From an uncultured Christensenella sp. (GTDB lineage: Bacteria > Bacillota > Clostridia > Christensenellales > Borkfalkiaceae): a DNA stretch of 64,000 nucleotides. The notes beneath the pieces are model-generated. The model did no database searches. It saw only the letters and a program-made list of their open reading frames with translations, and had not been told where the DNA came from. A program made the position numbers and the translations under genes. Position 1 is the first letter of the stretch; each line of letters starts with the position of its first letter. The stretch is taken from assembly GCA_910577375.1 (NCBI GenBank), contig CAJTLT010000001.1, forward strand, positions 364,952 to 428,951. Reading direction: 5' to 3'. Positions 50,969 to 60,900 of this stretch are shown piece by piece.

Positions 50969-53569
50969 TTAAACGTAATTAAGTTCCCAGATTCTGCTGA
51001 GCACGCCTTCGTTAGCGTTAGCCTTTGTATTGAGAGTCTTACCGTCTAATATTGTGTTATTATAAACGGCAATATCCTTTCTTTGATATGTGGGAAGTTC
51101 TACCGCCAAATCCATAACCTTGTTATATGCGCTTTCATAAATTTCGGCACGGCGGTCACGGTTATTTGTAGAGCGGGCGTCTATTATATCCTTCGAAAGA
51201 GCTTCTATTATAGATTTTTCGGTATTGTATATATTCTGAGTGTCATTTAATATAACGTCGTAGCCCCAGTTCTTAACGCTGGACGCCTTACTGTCCTTAT
51301 GATAAACCTGATACATATCGGGGTCGATACCAGTTGACCAAGCAGCCGCCCAAACAGCAAGTTTTGCCGTTGCAAGCTTTGCAAGCGCTTGAATATCATA
51401 TTGAACAGTAATATCGAAACCTATTTCGTTCAATTTTTTAGCTGCCGCCAAAAACATCTGATAAGCAGGGTGGTCTGTCGATTCTCCGGCAATAGTAAAC
51501 GTAAGTTTAAGCGGCTGTCCCGTTCTGTTGCTTACATAAATATCTCCGTTTTTGGTATATCCGGAAGAACGCACAAGTCTGTCTATTTCGTCAAGGTCGG
51601 TCGTATACGCAACTTTGGAATAATGTTCGTCGGTCGCGCTGGAATTTTTGGGATAAGCCCAAGAAGTTTTTGAAATAGGGCGGTAAATTACAGCCGCATA
51701 ATCACTGCCGTAATAATCTTTGGTAATCGAGTTAATGTTCATCGATTTCATAATCGCCTGTCTTACGCCGAGCTCGGGAACATATTTGGGATTTATACCT
51801 ACATAACCGAATCCGTTTGCATCGTAAGGTATCTGCGTTAAATGCCCTTTGCCTGTCAATTCTGCGATATTATCTTTCGAGCAGTTGGGCATACCGAAAT
51901 CTATTCCGTTGGTTGCAAGCGTATTTACAAGCTGCGCATCGGAAACGGTTTTATATTTCAGATACTTGATTTTAGCGTTTTCCAAATCTGCGCCTACGGT
52001 ATGGAAATACTCGTTGCGCTCATAATTTGCTTCTTTATTGTTATAAATAAGGTTATTTAAAGATTTATACGCGCCGGCGCCAACGGGCTTAGCGGTTTTA
52101 GAAGACGCTTTTAATACTGTATTAAAGAACTCGTCGTTTGAAAATTTAACTCCGAATCTGTTGGAAACGTCTGCGTTTGACGGAGTTTCCATAGCAATCT
52201 TTGTCATTTCTTCGTTGGAGTAATAATGCATAGGAGCAACGGTGAAACCGAAATTCCATTTTGCCGCAGGGTCTACGCCGCTGATAACTATTTTCAAAAC
52301 GTCGTAATTTTCACCGCTCTTAAGGGGCGAACCGGCAGTAGCTCCGCTGAAAGGTTTTTCCGCGGTATTGTATGTGGTTATACCAGAAATACTCTTGACC
52401 GCAAGCTCCGTAGATGAAGAATAAGCGTCGCTCATAATCTTATTTAAAATTCTTGTTCTTACAGCCGTACCTGTATTCCACTGCGTAAGCAGTCTGTATA
52501 ACGAGCCGTTACTTCTGCGGTCTGCCGAAGTAAATTTACCGTTTTCATTCTTTTCGGCTTTAAGATATTCGTCGAACAAAGTTTGAACGGCTTCTTTCTG
52601 CATCAATTTTTCTCTGGCTTCTTCATTGGAACAACTATTTGCCGACGCATAAGCGGAAACTTTATCTTCCGACAAAGCGGCATTCATATTTGTTCTCAAA
52701 TGAGTTTGGTCGTTTGTAGCGCCGGCGTCCAAAGTCGTAAGATACTTATTATTGTCATCCTTTTTTCTGACTCCGTTAGCATCACGCTGATAATCTATAA
52801 GCCCCTCGTTGAAATAGAAAACTTCCCAGTCTTCGGTAAATCTGTAATTTTCCTCATAAGATTTTACCGTTCCCACGTTGCTCGTCCAGTCGCTGTTCAA
52901 TTCGCTTTCGAACTCTTCGGCAACAAGCAACAAATCGTCCGTAGGCTTCGGGCTGGTATAAGGCGCGGTATCATAATTTAAAAGCGTGCTGAACCTTCCG
53001 TTTACCTGACCAAGGAATTTGCTTGTATAGTTGTCGGCTTCGTCTTCACTCATGGTAGGGTTCTGCGCGCGGTATGCGGCAAGTCCCTTAATCTTAGTTG
53101 CATAAATAGTCGACGAACCCGTATACATAGGGTCAAGATAAACATAGAGATTAAACAATACGTCCTTTATTGTTAAATCTACACCGTCGCTGAATTTGAT
53201 TCCGTTTTTAATTACGAATTCATACTCCGTTCTTCCGTTTTCATCGCCCTCGGCAGTTACGTTTCCATTTGCGTCATACATAACTTCCTTATAAGCAAGC
53301 GCAACCGTAGCCTCGTTATCACCGCAAGCTACTTCGGCGTTTCTGTTGGCGGTAATCAAAGGGATTTGTGTAAGACTTACAACTTCGCCGTCATTTTGTT
53401 GGGTAAAAAAGAACGGGTTGAAGTTCTGGTCTACAGCACCAAGCGCAAGAGAAACCGCACGCGTTTCGGGGTCGTTCGCTTGTCCGCAAGCAGCCAAAGG
53501 AACAGCCACAGGCAATATAGTTGCACAGCATGCTGCACCGACTATTATTTTCCGCAGAGTTTTATTCAT
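50969..53569 (-). CDS. oppA: oligopeptide-binding lipoprotein OppA (enlarged)
   Basis: 866 aa, far above the usual 540-600. A signal peptide ends in a good lipobox (PLAACGQ), so it is lipid-anchored on the outer membrane face. The SBP_bac_5 fold is visible in pieces: FNPFFFTQQ, YEFVIKNGIKFSDGVDLTIKDVLFNL, VGAGAYK, and LKLTFTIAGES. An insert of about 250 residues (roughly 150-420) breaks the first lobe. It captures peptides for OppBCDF. GGAGG precedes the ATG. Confidence 0.9.
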   Translation of the reverse strand: MNKTLRKIIVGAACCATILPVAVPLAACGQANDPETRAVSLALGAVDQNFNPFFFTQQNDGEVVSLTQIPLITANRNAEVACGDNEATVALAYKEVMYDANGNVTAEGDENGRTEYEFVIKNGIKFSDGVDLTIKDVLFNLYVYLDPMYTGSSTIYATKIKGLAAYRAQNPTMSEDEADNYTSKFLGQVNGRFSTLLNYDTAPYTSPKPTDDLLLVAEEFESELNSDWTSNVGTVKSYEENYRFTEDWEVFYFNEGLIDYQRDANGVRKKDDNNKYLTTLDAGATNDQTHLRTNMNAALSEDKVSAYASANSCSNEEAREKLMQKEAVQTLFDEYLKAEKNENGKFTSADRRSNGSLYRLLTQWNTGTAVRTRILNKIMSDAYSSSTELAVKSISGITTYNTAEKPFSGATAGSPLKSGENYDVLKIVISGVDPAAKWNFGFTVAPMHYYSNEEMTKIAMETPSNADVSNRFGVKFSNDEFFNTVLKASSKTAKPVGAGAYKSLNNLIYNNKEANYERNEYFHTVGADLENAKIKYLKYKTVSDAQLVNTLATNGIDFGMPNCSKDNIAELTGKGHLTQIPYDANGFGYVGINPKYVPELGVRQAIMKSMNINSITKDYYGSDYAAVIYRPISKTSWAYPKNSSATDEHYSKVAYTTDLDEIDRLVRSSGYTKNGDIYVSNRTGQPLKLTFTIAGESTDHPAYQMFLAAAKKLNEIGFDITVQYDIQALAKLATAKLAVWAAAWSTGIDPDMYQVYHKDSKASSVKNWGYDVILNDTQNIYNTEKSIIEALSKDIIDARSTNNRDRRAEIYESAYNKVMDLAVELPTYQRKDIAVYNNTILDGKTLNTKANANEGVLSRIWELNYV

Positions 53570-53589
53570 TTATTTAGTCCTCCGTTTTG

Positions 53590-54960
53590 TTATTGTTTTG
53601 ATTTATAAGTGTAGGTTTGTTCAACGGTTTCGTCATAAACCCATTCGTTGTTTTCGTTGGCATGGTAATTACTCAACCGTATCACATTATAACATGTTCC
53701 GTCTGTAATGTTGATATTTGCATTACAATCGGCGTCATTTGCAAAACCGCCGTAAATCCAATGGGTTTCACCGCTCTCTCTTTCAAGTTCACAATTAGGC
53801 TGTAATTTAACGTTAACCGTTCCGCCGATAGTAAAGTTATTAAAGGTTGCTCCCGCTGCTAAGGAATTGCAAATAAAGTAAATATTTGCAGAACCTCTGT
53901 TTACCGTATACGTAACGTCGATATCTTCAAACGTTATATCGTTTATTTTTGCCGTACTTCCTATCGCCCCGAAAAGAGAACCTGTTCCGCCGTTTCCTAT
54001 AGTTCCGGTTATTTTGAGATTTTTAACCGTACATCCGTTTCCGTTTATCTCTCCTTCAAAAAGAGCTAACGCATTTACCGAAGGAAGATTGCTACAATCT
54101 ATTTCATTTACTTCCGGCAGGAAATAATAATTGTTAAATCCGTTTTGGAACATTTTTGCAACGCCGGAAGAGTTTTCAACTATCTCCCACGTGCCTTCGA
54201 TATATTTTGCATATATCGTTATTTCCTGAACGGTTTCGGGAACTTTTACAGGCCAATCGGTAAAGCGTTCGGTTGCTTCTAAATCTTTATAAAAAGACAC
54301 AAAACTGAATCCTTTTGCACTAAGCACGCCGGAACCGGGATTGGAAACGTTTATATCCAAAGGATACTCTTTAATCAAATCTCCTGTTTTATAAGATGCC
54401 GTCACATTGCCGTCATTATCTTTAACGTCGATTTTATCAAAGCCGTCGCAAATCAAATGAACTTTTAAACTGGAAAGTTTTTCCCACTTCGCGCATACAT
54501 AATGATGGTCGCCTTTTTGCAAAACGGTATTAAAATCATAAAGTTTATCAGTTATGCTGATGGTTTTAGACGCCTCGAATCCTGCTTCCTCGTCATATGC
54601 CGTACCGTCGGTATAAAGCGGAATACCTTCCGAATTCGTTTCAACTTCATACCAACCCGAAAGTTTATACCCTCTGCGGCTATCCGGATTAATCTGTGCG
54701 CTGCCGCTGCCGCCGTTACTGGCAAGAGTTTCCGTGGTGATTTTTAACGGACGGCTGTTGGCGGTATAATACATCTCTTTAATTTTTCCCTCGTTTTCAA
54801 AGTAACCCTCGTTAAGAAAGTAAGTTACTCTGCATTCGAGATTATATTTGTTGACAACATCGTCAAGACTGGTTGAAAGTTTACAGCCCGCAAACAGACA
54901 AACCGCCGCTGCTACCGCAAAAAACGAAATCAAAATAAGTTTATATCTTTTTTTAATCAT
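53590..54960 (-). CDS. surface lipoprotein with InlB-like repeats
   Basis: 456 aa. A signal peptide ends in LFAGCKL. Two InlB/Flg_new-like stretches are seen (RRGYKLSGWYEVE and VQEITIYAKY), then a GLUG-like or beta-helix region (IDCSNLPSVNALALFEGEINGNGCTVKNLKI and GTGSLFGAIGSTAKINDITFE, each split by loops). No catalytic residues are recognised. The start overlaps the stop of the subtilase gene (ATGA), so the two are co-translated. oppA follows 20 bases later. Confidence 0.65.
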   Translation of the reverse strand: MIKKRYKLILISFFAVAAAVCLFAGCKLSTSLDDVVNKYNLECRVTYFLNEGYFENEGKIKEMYYTANSRPLKITTETLASNGGSGSAQINPDSRRGYKLSGWYEVETNSEGIPLYTDGTAYDEEAGFEASKTISITDKLYDFNTVLQKGDHHYVCAKWEKLSSLKVHLICDGFDKIDVKDNDGNVTASYKTGDLIKEYPLDINVSNPGSGVLSAKGFSFVSFYKDLEATERFTDWPVKVPETVQEITIYAKYIEGTWEIVENSSGVAKMFQNGFNNYYFLPEVNEIDCSNLPSVNALALFEGEINGNGCTVKNLKITGTIGNGGTGSLFGAIGSTAKINDITFEDIDVTYTVNRGSANIYFICNSLAAGATFNNFTIGGTVNVKLQPNCELERESGETHWIYGGFANDADCNANINITDGTCYNVIRLSNYHANENNEWVYDETVEQTYTYKSKQ

Positions 54961-57900
54961 TTGCAACCTCTTGATTTTCTGCGGAATATCGCATAAGCCG
55001 CAAGCAAAACGCCAACGCCAGTAATCGTAAGGAACATCGTTCCTCCCATAGTGTCAACGCTTCCGCAACCCGCCGTGCAACCGGAACCGGAGCCTCCGTT
55101 TTCAGTAACATATACCCTTATGCTAAGCTGACGTCCGTAACCAGACAAAACAACTTCAACGTCGAGTTCCTGCAAAGCCTCTGTAGGATATTCAAGCTTA
55201 ATCTGGCTCATATCCGCTTCGGCTGTGGAATAATCGTCATAAACCAAGATAACTTTAAGTCCGGTCATATCAAACTTTTCGCCTGCACGGTATTCAGTCC
55301 TATAATCCCCGTTTGCTTTAAGCCTTACAACTCTTACGCTTATTCCGAATCTGGGTTTTACTTCGCGCATAATCGCTTCTATTTGGTTAAACAACTCTAT
55401 TCTTTCGTTGCCTACAAGCGCTACCTGTGCGCTGTCAGAACTGAAATTGTCATAATATTCGTGCGCGCATTTAACCAAAGCGGCAAACTCTTCCACTTCC
55501 GCCTTTGTTTTTTCGGGTTCTTTCCATGCGGAAATTTCAGAAACCGAAGGGCAGTTCTCCAGGAAATTTACAAACGCATAAGCGTTAGCGTCCAAAGCTG
55601 TCTGTGTATGATTACGGTTTGCAAAATACTGAGAATAAATATTATTGTCGTATCCTGTTCCGTTAACGGGATAACTTATTGAAAGCGGCGTAACGGAAAC
55701 GCCTGTTCCGAGTTCGGAATAATAAATGAAATAATTTTCGAAATTCGCGTAATAATATCCGCGGAAATTAATATTGTTTGCCTCTGCAAAATTATTTACA
55801 ATCAAAGAATATTCCGTTTCAAGCGCCGGCGCAGTTACTCCCTTGAACTCATAATCGGTTATTCCGCTTTGGAAAAACGCCATAGCGCCGACCGATTTCA
55901 AGCTATAAGGCATAACTACCTTGTTGATTTTTGCATGCATTCCGAAGAACGCTCCGCCTTCTATTCTCGCCGTATTTTCAAGAACGGTATAAACGTCGGA
56001 AACTTTTTCAGAAGGATAAGCTACAAGTCCGTATAAACCGGTATCCTTGTTGCCGTCGTTTATATTTCTGTAAAGAACGCCGTCGTTAACAAAGAAAACT
56101 TTGTTTCCCTCTTCAATTTTAAATTCTTTAAGCGAAGACGAAGCTCCAAACGCCCCGATTCCGACTTCTTTAAGGCTTGCCGGAATTACTAACGTTTTTT
56201 CATTACCGCCGCAAAAAGCAAACGCACCGATTTTTTCCGTCGCAGGAATTTCAACAGAAGTGTAAGCCTTACCCTCGATTATACGGAAAGCGCCGTCCCC
56301 TATTTCTTTTGCATTGGTTAAATTAAGAGATTTCAACGCATTACAGTTTGTAAACGCATAAGCGCCTACTTTTTCCGCTTGAGAAAGTCCGTTAACAAGA
56401 GCAAGCTTTCTATTGTTATAAAAAGCATAATCGCCAATCGTTCTTGCGCCGTTCGCGTCGAAATTAAGATTTATTTCCGTAAGGTTGGCACAGTTATAAA
56501 ATGCGTACGCGCCGATTTCTTCAACTGAATTTCCTAAAATAACCTGCGTAAGCTTTTGTCTGCCCGAAACATCGTCAGCGGCAAACGTATACGTACCCGT
56601 AACTTTCGCATCGGCGGCAAATTCAACCTTTGCCAATGCCGGAGTTCTGTAAAACGTATTTGCGCCAAGCGAAGTCACCGCAGGCATTTTTACATTATAG
56701 AGCGAAGAACAATCTGCAAAAGTCGCGTCGCCCATCACGGTGATTTTCTCGTTCAATTCTATTTGCGCAAGCTCGGAACAGTTATAGAAAACTCCGTTCC
56801 CGAATATAGCATAAGATTGCGGAACAAAATTAAACGATGTAATTTTTGATAAAGCAAACGCATAATCGCCGATTTCGGTTACCGTATTCGGCAAAGTAAC
56901 CGAAGTTATACCCGTATCATAAAAAGCGTAAGGCGCGATATAATTTATATTATTACCCGAAACAAAATTCACTGTTGTGAGGTTTTTACATCCGCTGAAA
57001 GCGCTTTCGCCGATTTCGTTTATGCTTGCGGGAACAGTAACGCTTTGCAATGAAGAATTATTTGCAAACGCATAAGGAGCTATAGTCGTAACGCCGAAAA
57101 CGGATAAATCAAGGCTGCTTGCATTACCGAAGTAATTTATTAAAGTATCGCCTTTAATCACCGCATTATTGGTAACCGTTATACCGCCCGCCGCGCTGAA
57201 TGCCGAAGTTCCGTCAAACGCGCCTGCACCTATGCTTTCCAATCCGTCAGGCAATGTCACGGAAGTAAGAGCCGTATTTGCAAACGCTCTTTCCCCTATG
57301 GTTTTTACTCCGTTGCCGAAATTAACCGTAGAAAGTTTTTCGCAATTTTCGAACGCGCCGTTTCCTACCGAAGAACCGTTCAGAGTTATGCTTTCAAGCG
57401 AAGTACAAGCCGCATAATCGGTTTGTTTAGTTTCCCATTCTCCGGTTACATAGCTGTAATCAGGATAAATGTATCTAAGGCTTGCAAACATTCCGTTTCC
57501 GATTGCCGTAAATTCCTTTGTGGTAACGTTTTTAAGCGAAGTGCAACCGCTGAATACGTTTGCTCCCGCCACGTGCATACCGGAAATATCTATTGTTTCA
57601 AGCGAAGAGCATCCCATAAACGCTCTGTCATATGCCGTTCCGATAGCTTTTGATTTTACTATCGTTTTAAGGCTTACGCAATCCTTAAAAACTTCTCTGC
57701 CCAGCGTAAATACTTTTGTATATCTCAAATCGAGAAGCTCTAAATTGGTGCATCCCTCAAAAGCATTTCTGTTTATAAGCGACAAATCCGCATCGGCTAC
57801 AAACGAAGGATTTTTATCCTTATCGTATTCAGCCTCGTCGTCGCTCATAAAGTACACTTTTTCAAGAGCCGTACAACCCTTGAATGCGTTTTTCTCAATC

Positions 57901-60900
57901 TGAGTAACGGTCTTGGGAATAATAATTTTCTTTATTTTGTCGTTATCTTCAAATGCTCCCTCGCCGATAGTCATTATCTGTTTCGACGACGGCACTATAA
58001 CAACGTTTTCTTCAACTTCGCCTTTGGGGTTCGTATAAGTTTCGCCCTCTCCGCGATATCTTGTAAGCGACATATTGCTTACGGTAAATTCGTCTTGCAC
58101 GGAAAGAGTAACTACGGACACATATCCTGTTCCGTTTGCTTCGATTTGCGCGGTAATAACCGCGGTACCCCTCTTTTTGGTATGAACTTTACCCGACTGG
58201 TCAACCGTTGCGACTACTTCGCCGACGGGATTGTCAACCTTCCACGTTATTTTCGTTTCGCCGTTAAAATACCAGGGCGATGCCTCTACTTCAAGCTGTA
58301 TATCTTCTCCGGCATAAACGGAAACCGTTCCTTCGGCTTTTTGCAAAGCTTCATTCGTGTTCTTTATAGTTCCGAATCCGAACGAAAGCCCGCGAATATT
58401 CGTAACCGTATCTGTAACTGTTACGTTAATAACTTTAGAAACGCCTTTTCTGTTGTTAACAAGTACCGGATATGATTTGCCGTTTGTGCTTTCAAGCCCG
58501 ACAATTTCGCCGTTTTTAACAGCAACATAATGCGAAGGCGAAGACCATTCAAAGTTGGAAAGGTCAGCGTTGCCTTCATAAACAAGGCTTGCTTTATGCA
58601 TCTGGTTAATATTTAAAGTTATATTTTCTTCGCCTGCCGCAAGCTCGAACGTATCGGGAAGCGTTCCTCTGTTAACGGTTGTTTCGATTTGCCCTGCAGA
58701 ACTCAAACTGTTCAACAAATAGCTCGAATGGTTAAGAGCATAGTCGTCAATCTGAACGGCTAATATATCTTTATAATCGTCCCATATATCCGTAACTTCA
58801 ACCGATACCGTAGTAACGTCGTTTCTGTTCGCGTTCCTTACAGGAGTTGCATAATCGGTAGCAAGCTTCATCTCTTGCTTTTCGCCGTCGTTATCTACGT
58901 AGCAAAGCATAACCGACTGCGGATAATGGTTATCGAATATATCCAAATCAAGATAAATACGCTGCGCGTCTCTGCCTTGTTCGTCAGTAGTATTGTAATA
59001 TCTCAATCTTGCGTCACGAAGCACAGGAGCCTCGTAGTCAACGTAAAATTCAAACGAATACGTGTTTTCTTCTTTGGGCGTATCGTCTTTATTGAAAAGG
59101 AATTCAAAATCAAAACGATACTTGCCGTTTGATTTCAAACCAAGCTCTTCCGCGTCAAGCTTTAATTCGACATATGCGGGGCGGGAAGAACCGCCGTTTG
59201 CATACGCTTTACTGATTCTGTAATTAACGTCGGTGTAAACCAGCTCTCCCGTATAAGCGTCATAAAGCTTATAATTAACTTTCTGCGCATTTCTGAGAAG
59301 CCCCGCATAAACGCATCTTATTTCATATACGGTAGCATAATTGCCCCTTCCGTCGTCGCTTATAATTTCATTGAAACGCGAAATAGCGCAATATTCTTCG
59401 TTCGCATACATTTTGTCCGCACCGTCGGGCAACGTGTATACATATGAACCAAGCGGAATTATGAAATTATCGCCGTTATAAGCGCCGTAAGGCTGTGTAG
59501 CCCAAACGGTTTCTTTTATTTTTTCTTCTTCCAGAACCGAAGAATCCTGTTGATTTTCAGCTATTTCGAAAGCCGTATAATCAAGCATAGGGGCTTTGGT
59601 CCAGTCGCCGAAGAACGAAAGGAAAGGCACATTCAAATCGCATTGACCGTTGCCGTTCTCGTCTTGCTCGCCGACAAGCTTTATAAATCCCTCTACAAAC
59701 ATTCCGTTTTTAAAGTTTTCACGGATATATGCCTTTTCAAGGTCGGTAAGCTTTAAAGTTACCGTTATAAGTTTAGTTTCGCCCGCGCCTACAGAAATTT
59801 TATCCGTTACCGTATTACCGTCGACTTTAAACGCTGCGTTATCGTTAAGCATATGCGCTTTTTCCGCAACCGCTATGCCCGTGCTGTCAATCTCTTCCGT
59901 CATAAAAATCGACTGCGGCGTAAAATTGAGAACGTCGGAACCGAAATTCTTTATCTTAAAGCTGAAAGTATATTCTCCCTTTTCCGCCTCGTCCGCGCCA
60001 AGCTCGATTTTAGGTCTGCAATCCTTACCCTCATAATACAGCTCGCCGTCGCTCTCTTCGTCAGTAAAGAGATATGCCTTTGTATTTACTATATTTTTAA
60101 GGCTTGCAAGTCCCGAACCCTGTTTGCGGGGAGAATATGCAAGATTTGCTTCGTCGTAAACGGTCGTAGCGGTGCTCATTACAAGTTGATTTGCAAGTTG
60201 GGTTACTTTGCTTTGAACTATATTTCCGCTCACTGTTCCGTTATCCGTTATATAAGGTCTGAGGTCGTTACTGTTAACGATATAGTTTCTTACAAGAGCA
60301 GTCAAACCCGCCATATTAGGCGAAGCCATCGAAGTACCGCTCTGTTCCGCATATCCGCCGGGTACGGTAGAAGTAATTTCCCCGCCGTGCGCCGTAATTT
60401 CGGGTTTAATCCTTAAATCGTTGGTAGTTCCCCAAGAAGAGAACGCGCTCATAAACGGACCTGCCGCATTGTCCTTTTTAACTTTAAGCGTTCCGACAAT
60501 ACCGCTCTGCCCGCTGCTTGCAAGTCTTACAAGCTCGTTACCGGCGTCCATTGTTACGGAAGCCGTGGGTTTAAGTTTGCTTTCCGGAATATCGCCGAGC
60601 GACATTCTTATAGTGCCCGAAACGTTATTCCATATAATTACGCCGATTGCACCGGCAGCGATAGCTATTTCAACTTTCTCCTGGAAAGTGTTTATACCGC
60701 GCTTAACCAAAGCGATTCTGCCTTTTACGAGTTCCCCCGCAACGCCGGTATAATTGCTCTGCTGTCCCGAACCGACAACTACGTATTCAACTTCCTTTTC
60801 TTCTTCGCCGCCTAAAATCTCATCTACGAAATTATAGAAAACTCCGTTTCCGTTTGTGGAATTTTCAATAAATATCGCTTTACCGTTGCTTGCTTCAAGA

